From: Actinomycetota bacterium
Lineage (GTDB): Bacteria > Actinomycetota > Acidimicrobiia > Acidimicrobiales > Ilumatobacteraceae
Direction: 5' to 3'
Assembly (NCBI GenBank): GCA_005790505.1
Contig: SXUP01000061.1
Coordinates: forward strand, 1 to 59,246
Length of the DNA stretch: 59,246 nt
Shown here: one piece after another, positions 43,425 to 51,902 of the stretch
How the letters are laid out: each line of letters starts with the position of its first letter
How positions within the stretch are numbered: the stretch's first letter is position 1
Notes under the pieces: generated by a model
What the model saw: only the letters and a program-made list of their open reading frames with translations
Told to the model about the DNA's origin: nothing
The model's database searches: none
Made by a program: the position numbers and the translations under genes

Positions 43425-45482
43425 TTATATCTCTCTCGCCACTTTGCCGGCGGAGTGAATTGCACCTTCTATATATCCGACGTCGTGGGCGTCACCGATG
43501 ACATGTGTGGACATTCCTGCCGCCCGCAACTCATCAGCAATTGGGGCTTCTGCCGAAACATTGTTGGCGATGATCACGTCTTTTGATGCGACAACATCGG
43601 TACTTGAACGGCGCAACTGCACACCATGATTGGCCACCTTTTGTACCGCGCTCCAGCGACGCGGCATAGCCATTGGCAGGCCCAAATGAGCTTGTTCTTC
43701 AACCACAGTAACTGTTCGACCTCGCTCGGCTAGAAACTCGGCAAGTTCTAGTCCGACGAGTCCGCCGCCGACAATCGTGACATCCTTGCCGAGTGGCAAA
43801 TACATTTTAGACCAGTAACGAACTCGGCTGATGTTGCTAGATATCCCAAAAACTCGGGCCAGTCGCGCCACCAATCTGGTTTTTTGTGATGCGCCCGTGA
43901 CGATGCCCTCTCCCGTCAACAACGCGCGCAGGTCATCGCCGGTGTAAACGCGTGAGTCGCCATAGTCAGTATGTTCGTTGACGGGACGGTTGCGAATGGC
44001 ACCCGTTGCAATGATGACTTCGTTCGGTGCCAATTCCAAAATATCAACGGCGCTGAGTCGCTTCTTCAAAAAAATTTGCACACCCAACCTGCGTACTTCA
44101 TGTTCAAGCCAGTCCACCAAAGCACCATTGGCAGGTGTTGTTAGTTTGGAGAACCAGGCTGTGCCACCGAGTCTTGATGACGCTTCATAAAGCGACACCA
44201 AATGCCCTCGGCTTGCTGCAATTCTGGCCGCTTCAAGACCTGCTGGCCCGCCTCCGACGATAAGCACTCTTTTTGTATGTGAGGTTGATACCAATTGTGC
44301 AAGAGACTCATCGCACAGAGCAGGATTCACGGCACACTTCGGCGGTGCATCAAAGAAATTCTGCTCCACACAGACATAGCAATTAATACATGGTCGAATT
44401 GACTTGCGTTGGCCAGCCTTGAGTTTGTTCACCACGTCTGGATCGGCCAACAGTTGGCGCCCCATTGAAACAAAGTCGCATTCGCCACGAGAAATCATTT
44501 CATCACCAATTTCAGGACTGATGCGCCCGACTGCAATGACCGGAATAGTTACCGCTTTTTTTATAATTCGGGCATACTCGCGATACTGTGCCTCGGCGCT
44601 TGGCAAAGGACCATCAGTGAAATCGGCAAACGGATTATGTGCATTGGCTGAAACATGAATTGCATCGGCTCCTGCATCTTGAGCCATTACCGCAAAGATC
44701 GCAGCCTCGCTGGGGGTCATGCCGTCTTGGAGTCCATATTCCATCCCATTCAGACGAACACTGATGGCGACTAAATCGCCAATCTGATTACGCACTGCAC
44801 GGATTATCTCAGTCATCAAACGGCCCCGATTCTCAATTGAGCCACCCCATCGATCCGTGCGTTTGTTGTAGCCAGCTGACAAGAATGTGTTCACCAAATA
44901 CCCGTGTGCTGCATGAATCTCAACTGCATCTACCCCTGCTCGTGATGCACGTTTTGCGCCTTGAGCGAACTGCTCGATCACCCAGGCAAGATCGTCTTCA
45001 TCAGCTTCTTTGTAGCGCGCCTGTTTGCCGTGCGAGGCCGAACCAAGTTTGATGAGTTCATCCATCGTGTTGTCTTGCAATGCAGTAAGGTCAAGTTTGC
45101 CTTGAGGATAAGACGGCACAAGTAGCGGTCGATCTTGTGCTGTATCAACACCAGCGGTTTTTCCGTGATGGCAAATTTGGACGCACAACTTGCTCCCGGC
45201 AGCATGAACACTCTGAACTAGTGCGCTAATACTTGGAATATGACGATCATCACTAAACGACGGCTGGTGCCACGAACAAGCTCCACTCGGCCACGCCACG
45301 GCACCGGTGCCAGTAATAATCAGCCCGACTCCTCCTGCGGCGCGAGCGGTGTAGTGCGCAATCTCAGCCTTTGAAAAATCGCCATCATCACATAAGTTCA
45401 TATCCATCGCTGGCAACACGACCCGATTTGAAAGCGACATGGCGCCGATACGCCCAGTATTCAGGAGTGAATCAAAGCCCAT
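43425..45482 (-). CDS. OYE/2,4-dienoyl-CoA reductase-type Fe-S flavoprotein (FadH/BaiCD-like)
   Basis: 685 residues from ATG 45482 (MGFDSLLNTGRIG) behind GGTGG; longer open frame reads into the ECH gene. Residues 1-350 form the FMN barrel (HAAHGYLVNTFLSAGYNKRT, RWGGSIENR). Cys365, Cys368, Cys371 and Cys383 are the 4Fe-4S ligands (RPCINCYVCVEQ). The C-terminal part has two dinucleotide folds, VLIVGGGPAGLEAARIAASRG and VTIVGGGLVGLELAEFLAERG, for FAD and NAD(P)H. Family members reduce conjugated enoyl-CoAs or steroid enones. Operon partners (ligase, SnoaL-like, ECH) recall bile-acid bai genes. Confidence 0.88.
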   Translation of the reverse strand: MGFDSLLNTGRIGAMSLSNRVVLPAMDMNLCDDGDFSKAEIAHYTARAAGGVGLIITGTGAVAWPSGACSWHQPSFSDDRHIPSISALVQSVHAAGSKLCVQICHHGKTAGVDTAQDRPLLVPSYPQGKLDLTALQDNTMDELIKLGSASHGKQARYKEADEDDLAWVIEQFAQGAKRASRAGVDAVEIHAAHGYLVNTFLSAGYNKRTDRWGGSIENRGRLMTEIIRAVRNQIGDLVAISVRLNGMEYGLQDGMTPSEAAIFAVMAQDAGADAIHVSANAHNPFADFTDGPLPSAEAQYREYARIIKKAVTIPVIAVGRISPEIGDEMISRGECDFVSMGRQLLADPDVVNKLKAGQRKSIRPCINCYVCVEQNFFDAPPKCAVNPALCDESLAQLVSTSHTKRVLIVGGGPAGLEAARIAASRGHLVSLYEASSRLGGTAWFSKLTTPANGALVDWLEHEVRRLGVQIFLKKRLSAVDILELAPNEVIIATGAIRNRPVNEHTDYGDSRVYTGDDLRALLTGEGIVTGASQKTRLVARLARVFGISSNISRVRYWSKMYLPLGKDVTIVGGGLVGLELAEFLAERGRTVTVVEEQAHLGLPMAMPRRWSAVQKVANHGVQLRRSSTDVVASKDVIIANNVSAEAPIADELRAAGMSTHVIGDAHDVGYIEGAIHSAGKVAREI

Positions 45483-45483
45483 T

Positions 45484-46305
45484 TCACCACCCTTTAAAAA
45501 TTGGGTCGCGTCTTTGGATGAAAGCCTGAACACCTTCATTGAAGTCGTCTGTTCGCGATGCCAGTTCTTGCGCCCACGCTTCTTGATCAAAGGCCGTTGC
45601 ACGATTGACATCGAGTGAACTATTCAGCAGCCCCTTTGCCAACGACAACGCCTTAGTGGGGGCATGAGACAAACGAGTGGCCCATTCATCAACGACACCA
45701 TTGAATTGTTGGGCACTTACTGCACGATTGATAAGACCAATGCGCTCCGCATCAGATGCGGCTAAATCATCCCCGAAGAAAATCAACTCTTTGGCTTTTG
45801 CTAGACCAATAATGCGGGGCAACAAATACGCGCCCCCACCGTCTGGGGTGATGCCACGCCGCACAAAAACCTCGATGAATCTGGCGCTGTCAACGGCGAC
45901 GATTAGATCACAAGCAAAAGCGATATGAGCCCCAATGCCGGCAGCAGTTCCATTTACCGCCGCAATCACAGGCTTCTCACAATCCATGATTGACATAATC
46001 AGTCTCTGGGCACCATTTTTTATATTGCGACTTACATCACCAACGGCACGATCAGGTGCACCATCGGGTCGAACAGTTTCTTCAATGCGCGACACCCGCA
46101 GATCAGCACCCGTGCAGAAATGCTTGCCCGTAGCACTCAGGACAACCACTCGAACATTGAGGTCGGCAGATGCTTGAGCAAATAATTCAATCAATCTGTT
46201 GCGTTGATCTGGGGTGATTGAGTTCGCAGCATCAGGTCGATTTAGAGTGATGCGCGCAACACCGGCGGTCACGGTGTAAAGCAGATCATCAATTTCAGCG
46301 GTCAT
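45484..46305 (-). CDS. Enoyl-CoA hydratase/isomerase, PaaG-like
   Basis: 273 residues. ARITLNRPDAANSI, KHFCTGADLRVSRIEE and VNGTAAGIGAHIAF are the CoA-binding and oxyanion motifs. RRGITPDGGGAYLLPRIIG has Asp in place of one catalytic Glu, as in PaaG-type isomerases, so double-bond shifting rather than hydration is likely. It starts 8 bp after the deacylase gene and its stop is 1 bp from the OYE start, a sensible pairing of isomerase and dienoyl reductase. Confidence 0.86.
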   Translation of the reverse strand: MTAEIDDLLYTVTAGVARITLNRPDAANSITPDQRNRLIELFAQASADLNVRVVVLSATGKHFCTGADLRVSRIEETVRPDGAPDRAVGDVSRNIKNGAQRLIMSIMDCEKPVIAAVNGTAAGIGAHIAFACDLIVAVDSARFIEVFVRRGITPDGGGAYLLPRIIGLAKAKELIFFGDDLAASDAERIGLINRAVSAQQFNGVVDEWATRLSHAPTKALSLAKGLLNSSLDVNRATAFDQEAWAQELASRTDDFNEGVQAFIQRRDPIFKGW

Positions 46306-46313
46306 CAGGACTC

Positions 46314-48035
46314 CTATCGCGCCGTAACGGTTACTGTATCGCGACCAGACTTGAGCACTGTTCCGGGTGTTGCGCCTGTCGCAAGACCGTCACGCAAAAT
46401 TGCCACGCCATTTACAAATACATGATGCATTCCAACAGAGTTGGCAGTAAGCCGTGCCGAGTTGCCAGGCAAGTCTGTCACCAAACGAGGCTCTTGACTT
46501 CCGACAGTTTTGGGATCAAATACGACAACATCAGCAAGTGCACCAATGCGCAGTACGCCACGATCTCTGAGCCCAAACAACGCAGCTGGATCTGAGGTCA
46601 TCAACTTCACGGCAGTTTCCATACTTATTAGTTTGTGTCCTTGCAGACAATCATTTAAAAATTTAGTCGGATACGGAGCACCGCACATTCGATCAAGGTG
46701 TGCTCCTGCATCGGAGCCACCAATCATGGCGCGCTCGTCAAGCCATAGCTCAGCACGCATCCGCCACGATTCAGCATCATTATCTTGGGGCGTTGGCCAC
46801 AACACGGTACGCAACTCATCAGCGATCACGATGTCAAGCAATGTTCCAAAGGCTGATGTTTGTCGTTCGCTTGCAATATCGCGCACGCTGCGGCCAGAAA
46901 GGCCGGCATTTTCCTCGGCAAATGTGTCGCCAATTATGTAGTCCGACCAATCTGCAAGACGCCTAAAAACCCCAGCTTCTTTGGAAAGGCTCCACTCCAG
47001 CAACTTGATTCGCGTATCTGGGTCCTGCAGACGTTCAATGCGTTGTGCGACCGAACCAGCCATAACGTCTTTCCAATTCGGCATCAACCACAAACCACAA
47101 AAGTTTAGAAACGACATATTCATTGGCACCTGAATTGGCATCGTGAGCGCAACGACTCGCCCACCAAGTTCTTTTGCTCTCGTAGCAGCCTGCAACTGAC
47201 GGGGCACACGATCTGGTTCTCGCGAATCTACGGTGAGAACATTCCAGTTCATTGGTCTGTTGGCAACAGCACTCATCTTTGCCAGTAGGTCAATTTCGTC
47301 GTCAGAAAAGGTGTCAAGACAACCAGGCACAATTCCCTCTAGCGTCGTACCTGGATACTTTCCAGTTTCTTCGCAGAGTGCAATAAGTTCGTCGTGTGTC
47401 GCCCATCGACTCGCAACTGGTTCACCTTCTCCGTCTGAGTGCGATGTTGAGTTTGTAAAAGAAAATCCGAGAGCGCCCGCCTCTATTGCTTTTGCTAGCT
47501 CTGCGCGCATACCGACAATTTGCTTTGCGTCGGCAGGATTTCCCACGGCATCAAGACCCATTGCGTATCGCCTAATGGCGCAATGCCCCACCAAGAAACC
47601 CGCATTGACAGCAATGTTGCCCTCAAAGCGTTGCAAGAAATCTGCAAAAGTTTCCCATGACCAATCAGTTCCGTTCTCGAGTGCGGGCAAGGGCATTCCT
47701 TCAACTTTTGACATCATCTTGCGCAAGTAGTCGCCGTCACCAGGCTTGAGGGGTGCCAGCGTGAAGCCACAATTTCCACCAATCACCGTTGTGACGCCAT
47801 GGAAACTTGACGGCGTTGCCATTGGGTCCCACAGAAGTTGTGCATCGTAGTGCGTGTGAGGGTCAACAAATCCTGGTGCAACAACCATGCCCGTTGCATC
47901 AATCACATTTAGGGCCGATTCATCTGTTGGGCCCACAACCACAATGCGCCCATCTTTGATTCCGATATCCCCTTGACGGCCAGGTGCGCCAGTGCCGTCC
48001 ACGATTGTTGCTCCTTTGATTAAGTGGTCAAGCAT
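46314..48035 (-). CDS. Amidohydrolase-3 family, D-aminoacylase/N-acyl-D-amino-acid deacylase-like
   Basis: 573 residues. DHLIKGATIVDGTGAPG at the start, metal motif PGFVDPHTHYDAQLLWDP, GVTTVIGGNCGFTLAP (Cys ligand) and GGSDAGAHLDRMCGAP near residue 475; C-terminal IGALADVVVFDP is the closing beta-barrel. Metal-dependent amide hydrolase, probably cytoplasmic, no signal peptide. It heads the leftward ECH-OYE-ligase-SnoaL operon. In that context it might release an acid from an amide conjugate before CoA activation, but this is speculation. Start lies 81 bp from the operator at 48117. Confidence 0.87.
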   Translation of the reverse strand: MLDHLIKGATIVDGTGAPGRQGDIGIKDGRIVVVGPTDESALNVIDATGMVVAPGFVDPHTHYDAQLLWDPMATPSSFHGVTTVIGGNCGFTLAPLKPGDGDYLRKMMSKVEGMPLPALENGTDWSWETFADFLQRFEGNIAVNAGFLVGHCAIRRYAMGLDAVGNPADAKQIVGMRAELAKAIEAGALGFSFTNSTSHSDGEGEPVASRWATHDELIALCEETGKYPGTTLEGIVPGCLDTFSDDEIDLLAKMSAVANRPMNWNVLTVDSREPDRVPRQLQAATRAKELGGRVVALTMPIQVPMNMSFLNFCGLWLMPNWKDVMAGSVAQRIERLQDPDTRIKLLEWSLSKEAGVFRRLADWSDYIIGDTFAEENAGLSGRSVRDIASERQTSAFGTLLDIVIADELRTVLWPTPQDNDAESWRMRAELWLDERAMIGGSDAGAHLDRMCGAPYPTKFLNDCLQGHKLISMETAVKLMTSDPAALFGLRDRGVLRIGALADVVVFDPKTVGSQEPRLVTDLPGNSARLTANSVGMHHVFVNGVAILRDGLATGATPGTVLKSGRDTVTVTAR

Positions 48036-48116
48036 CTTGATCCTTCAAGTTGTGTCCTTTTCATCATTTTGGCAGCCCTCGGGTGGTTTCAAACGACCGT
48101 CATCCTTCAACCAATG

Positions 48117-48139
48117 AAATCTGACGGTGCGTCAGATTG
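48117..48139. promoter_or_regulatory. Inverted-repeat operator, copy 5
   Basis: Core ATCTGAC and GTCAGAT around GGTGC; the outer bases form a shorter palindrome (AAATCTGAC / GTCAGATTG). It is in the 119-bp divergent gap between the deacylase (48035) and ALDH (48155) genes and ends 15 bp before the ALDH start codon, so repressor binding could also block early elongation. Confidence 0.75.
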
Positions 48140-48154
48140 TACCATTGAGGCGCT

Positions 48155-49621
48155 ATGACCAATCTAAAGACATACAAATTGCTAATCGGGGGACACTGGG
48201 TCGAAGGAGCAATGGGCACTTCGCCAATTATCAACCCAGCGACTGAAACCATCGTTGGATACGCCCCAGAAGCATCAGTCGAGCAAGCATTAGAGGCCGC
48301 TCGGGCTGCACGCCAGGCTTTTCCCAAGTGGGCTGCCACGGCACCCGAAGAACGGGCGCGCCTTTTACACGCCGTGTCCGTTCGTCTCCAAGAGCGTGCT
48401 GCTGATTTAGTGCCATTAATTATTTCCGAGACAGGAGCAACAGCAACCGTTGGTTCGCGCATGCAAGTACCCATCGCCGTAGAAAGGTTCGCAAGATACG
48501 CAAAAGCGGCTGCTAAATCATTTGATATCCCTCTCCCACCATCGGCGACGCTTTCAACACCTCTTGCTCCCGGCGGACTCATTGGTGCTGTCATCAACCG
48601 CCAGCCTGTTGGTGTTGTCGCCTGTATTTCTCCTTACAACTTTCCAGTCGTAAATGTTGCTGGCAAAATTGCACCTGCACTAGCGATGGGTTGCACTGTT
48701 GTGATCAAACCAGCGCCACAAGATCCGCTCGCAGTAATCGAACTTGTCGAGATTATGAACGATGTTGGTTTTCCACCAGGCGTGATCAACATCATCACCT
48801 CTTCTAAACCGGAGCCAGCAGCAGTCCTCACAGAGACACGCGATGTTGACATGGTGTCATTCACGGGAAGTACCGCCATTGGTCAACGAATTTTTGCCGC
48901 TGGTTCGCTCACCATGAAACGGCTGTTACTTGAACTTGGAGGCAAAGGTGCTGCGCTCGTCTTTGACGATGCAGACATCGCCACAGCAGTGGGTGGAATC
49001 GCCAGTGTCTGGGGCTTCCATAGTGGACAGATTTGTACGGCCCCGACACGAGCCATTGTGCACCGCAGCAAATACAACGAATTAGTGGAAAAACTTGCGG
49101 GCGCGGCACGGGCACTCAAGGTCGGAGACCCGACATCTGCAGACACCATGGTTGGCCCAGTCATCTCTGCACTCCAACGCGATCGCATTGATGGTTACAT
49201 CGCCACAGGTGCCCAACAGGGCGCCACCGTTGTCGTGGACGGTCGCCGCCCCAGCCATATGGAGCGTGGCTTTTATGTTGCGCCAACTTTGTTGGCGGAT
49301 TGTCGCCCCGACATGACACCAGTGCAGGAAGAAATTTTTGGACCAGTTGTTGTGGTTTTGCCTTTTGATGACGAAGACGAAGCAATTTCAATTGCAAACG
49401 GAACAGACTTTGGTTTGTATGACTATGTCTTTAGCAAAGACACCGCCCGTGCCTACCGAGTAGCGCGTCTTTTACGCAGTGGCAATGTTGGCGTCAACAC
49501 CGCGCAACGAAATCCAGAAACACCATTTGGTGGATTCAAATTAAGTGGTGTCGGACGCGATGGCGGAGAGTTTGGTCTCCATGCCTATACCGAGATGCAA
49601 TCAATCGTTTGGCCTGGATGA
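48155..49621 (+). CDS. Aldehyde dehydrogenase (NAD(P)-dependent)
   Basis: 488 residues. CISPYNFPVVNVAGKIAPALAMG, SFTGSTAIGQRI (cofactor loop), LLELGGKGAALVF (catalytic Glu) and FHSGQICTAPTR (catalytic Cys) are all present; FGPVVVVLPFDDEDEA and NPETPFGGFKLSGVGRDGG complete the fold. Expected product is a carboxylate from a side-chain or released aldehyde. An Ltp-type aldolase yields a ketone or aldehyde, so this enzyme could follow it, but that is inference. Followed after 4 bp by the CoA transferase. Confidence 0.93.
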   Translation: MTNLKTYKLLIGGHWVEGAMGTSPIINPATETIVGYAPEASVEQALEAARAARQAFPKWAATAPEERARLLHAVSVRLQERAADLVPLIISETGATATVGSRMQVPIAVERFARYAKAAAKSFDIPLPPSATLSTPLAPGGLIGAVINRQPVGVVACISPYNFPVVNVAGKIAPALAMGCTVVIKPAPQDPLAVIELVEIMNDVGFPPGVINIITSSKPEPAAVLTETRDVDMVSFTGSTAIGQRIFAAGSLTMKRLLLELGGKGAALVFDDADIATAVGGIASVWGFHSGQICTAPTRAIVHRSKYNELVEKLAGAARALKVGDPTSADTMVGPVISALQRDRIDGYIATGAQQGATVVVDGRRPSHMERGFYVAPTLLADCRPDMTPVQEEIFGPVVVVLPFDDEDEAISIANGTDFGLYDYVFSKDTARAYRVARLLRSGNVGVNTAQRNPETPFGGFKLSGVGRDGGEFGLHAYTEMQSIVWPG

Positions 49622-49625
49622 AATC

Positions 49626-50867
49626 ATGAGTGGTGACATAAAAAATTCTGGATTTCTAGCGGGAGTTCGCGTTATTGAATGTTCCCTACTCGGTCCTGCT
49701 GCACTAGGTGGACACCTTGTGGATTTTGGGGCTGAAGTCATCAAAGTAGAATCCCCTGCCGGAGACTACGTGCGACAAATGACTTGGCCCATTGTTGATG
49801 GTTCCTCTTTGTTACACCTGCACATAAATCGGGGGAAAAAATCAGTCACCCTCAATCTCAAAACACCCGAAGCAATAACGGTCTTTGAAAACCTCGTGCG
49901 TTCTGCCGATGTCGTCATTGAGGCGATGCGACCAGGCTTCCTCGACAAGATGGGGTTGGGGTTTGAACGTCTCAAGCAATTGCAACCAAAGATTATTTTT
50001 TGCACAATCTCTGGATATGGGTCAACGGGACCCTATCGCGATCTGGCAAGTCACGGCATTGCCTATGATGCGTGGTCTGGAACGATTGCCCCCGTGGTTG
50101 ATGATGAGGGCTTTGCGCGAATTCCTGCTCAAACAAATATCGGTATCACGGCAGGTCCTGCGTTCGCAGCGATGTCAATCATGGCCGCTCTCGTGCGCGC
50201 CCGCACTACTGGTGAGCCAGCCTGTATGGAAATCGCCCAAAGCGATTCGGCTGCATATTTTGATTGGTATCGCATCGAGACCTACAAGGCCTACGAACGT
50301 CCACAGAGCGAAGTCACCGGAAACTCCAGCGATAATTTCGAACGCCGTGCACCTGGGCTTGGCGGAATGTGGGAAGGCGTTCGGTACCAGTTTTATGCCT
50401 CTCAAGACGGCTACATCTTGTTCATGGCAAGTGAACAAAGTTTCTGGAGAAACTTCTGCCAGGGCATCGGTCGTGATGATTTGTTTGAAGCCTTTCCAGG
50501 GAGCACTTACGCCGACCATGCTCGAGGCAACACCGCACTTCAGACCCAGTTGCGCGAAATCTTCAAGACAAAGACCACAGCACAATGGCTGTCGTTTGCC
50601 GCCGAGCACAACACCACGATTGCTCCCGTAAATACTCCTCAGACAGTGATGGATGACGCCCAGTTCCAGGACCGTTTCACCTGGGCAAGCACCGAACAAC
50701 TGGGTTGCGAACAGCTTTTGTTACCACTACACGTTCAAGATGAAGAACTACCAATGCCAACAATGGCCCCGACAAATGGTGAACACACCGATGCCGTCTT
50801 AAAAAACGTGCTTGGTCTGGGGCCTGATGCGATTGCGGCTCTTCGTGCAACAGGTGCGCTGGGTTGA
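49626..50867 (+). CDS. CaiB/BaiF-family (class III) CoA transferase or racemase
   Basis: 413 residues from ATG 49626 (MSGDIKNSGFL). LAGVRVIECS, LVDFGAEVIKVESPAGDYVR, NRGKKSVTLNLKTPEA and ISGYGSTGPY are the family CoA-binding motifs, and Asp in IAQSDSAAYF is the expected catalytic Asp. Relatives include BaiF bile-acid CoA transferase and alpha-methylacyl-CoA racemase (Mcr). Either would fit steroid side chains: CoA conservation after release of a product, or epimerisation at C25. The gene pair ALDH-CoA transferase stops 7 bp from the convergent LLM gene. Confidence 0.88.
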   Translation: MSGDIKNSGFLAGVRVIECSLLGPAALGGHLVDFGAEVIKVESPAGDYVRQMTWPIVDGSSLLHLHINRGKKSVTLNLKTPEAITVFENLVRSADVVIEAMRPGFLDKMGLGFERLKQLQPKIIFCTISGYGSTGPYRDLASHGIAYDAWSGTIAPVVDDEGFARIPAQTNIGITAGPAFAAMSIMAALVRARTTGEPACMEIAQSDSAAYFDWYRIETYKAYERPQSEVTGNSSDNFERRAPGLGGMWEGVRYQFYASQDGYILFMASEQSFWRNFCQGIGRDDLFEAFPGSTYADHARGNTALQTQLREIFKTKTTAQWLSFAAEHNTTIAPVNTPQTVMDDAQFQDRFTWASTEQLGCEQLLLPLHVQDEELPMPTMAPTNGEHTDAVLKNVLGLGPDAIAALRATGALG

Positions 50868-50874
50868 CAAGCAA

Positions 50875-51780
50875 TCAGTTTTGCACCTGAGATAATATTT
50901 CTTCGGCGTATTTCTCAATTGATGGTCGGTACACCTCGGCACTTTGAATCAGACCACTCATCTCTCCTTTGCTGACGTTTTGATCAAGAGCCCACGGCAT
51001 ACATAATGTGCCGGTAATACCAAGCTCTTCCTCTGCACGCCGATACAAGTCAGGTGACGGAAGTGCGTAAAGACCACAGATGATGTCGAAGTCATCATTA
51101 TCACGACCAAACTCATGCAAAAAACTTTTGAGTTTGCCGACATGCGTAGCGGCTTCATCCCACGGGTAAGCGTTGCCGATCCATCCATCACAATATTTTG
51201 CAGCCCGCTTCAGTGCGGCGTCAGTATGTCCACCGCCGTATATGCCAATAGCAACATCGGGGTGCGGTTCAATCATGCAGGAAGGAACATCAAAGAAGTC
51301 ACCATGCCATTCCACCCAACCACCTTTCCAAAGCGCACGAAGTGCTGGAATCATTTCGTTTAGCCGTTTACCACGCGTTGAAAATTCAACGCCTTGCAAA
51401 TCAAACTCTTCTTTCATCCATCCAGCACCGACGCCAAGAGCCACGCGATTAGATGAAAGCACTGCCGCAGTTGATACTTCTTTGGCCAATTGCACGAGTG
51501 GGCGATGGGGGGCGACATAGATATTGGTGTTGAAATGCAGTCGAGTTGTCACGGCGCTCATGGCGCCAATCAGCACCCATGGGTCTGGCCATGAAGCGCT
51601 CGGCTCCCATATTGGTCGGCCGTCCTCATGGGGTGAATAGGGATACTTGCTCACTAAATGTTTCGGGTACACCAGATGGTCAGAGACCATCATCCCGTGA
51701 TAACCCATCTCGTCAAGAATGGTGGCCACCTTGACTAGTTGGCGGGTATCCATAAACGCGCTCGCACACCAAAACTTCAT
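50875..51780 (-). CDS. LLM-class oxidoreductase (F420/flavin dependent)
   Basis: 301 residues from ATG 51780 (MKFWCASAFMDTRQ); an ATG at 51810 would extend it by ten residues. EMGYHGMMVSDHLVYPKHLVSK, TNIYVAPHRPLVQLAKEVST, GVGAGWMKEEFDLQGVEF and IGIYGGGHTDAALKRAAKYC are the family blocks. It is divergent from the igr-like operon across the operator at 51827-51849, so both are probably expressed together. Substrate unknown. Confidence 0.85.
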   Translation of the reverse strand: MKFWCASAFMDTRQLVKVATILDEMGYHGMMVSDHLVYPKHLVSKYPYSPHEDGRPIWEPSASWPDPWVLIGAMSAVTTRLHFNTNIYVAPHRPLVQLAKEVSTAAVLSSNRVALGVGAGWMKEEFDLQGVEFSTRGKRLNEMIPALRALWKGGWVEWHGDFFDVPSCMIEPHPDVAIGIYGGGHTDAALKRAAKYCDGWIGNAYPWDEAATHVGKLKSFLHEFGRDNDDFDIICGLYALPSPDLYRRAEEELGITGTLCMPWALDQNVSKGEMSGLIQSAEVYRPSIEKYAEEILSQVQN

Positions 51781-51826
51781 GCGCCTATTCCTAGCATGGG
51801 TTCGCTCCATTTCCCTTCTGCGAGTT

Positions 51827-51849
51827 GTTTCTGACAGACTGTCAGAAAC
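51827..51849. promoter_or_regulatory. Inverted-repeat operator, copy 6 (perfect 9-bp arms)
   Basis: Arms GTTTCTGAC and GTCAGAAAC around AGACT, identical in both arms to copy 1. It sits between the LLM gene (start 51780) and the igr-like operon (start 51903). The same frame as the ACAD gene is open across this site, but the repeat argues that translation begins downstream. Confidence 0.8.
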
Positions 51850-51902
51850 GATACAGGACAGGCCTCGGAGAGCATTTCTCGAGCCAAGAGTTGGGACAAG
51901 AC

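Noticed and set aside
43425-45611. 43-residue N-terminal extension of the OYE protein
   Set aside because: It overlaps the ECH gene end and shows Lys/Arg-rich non-family sequence; a ribosome site precedes the ATG at 45482.
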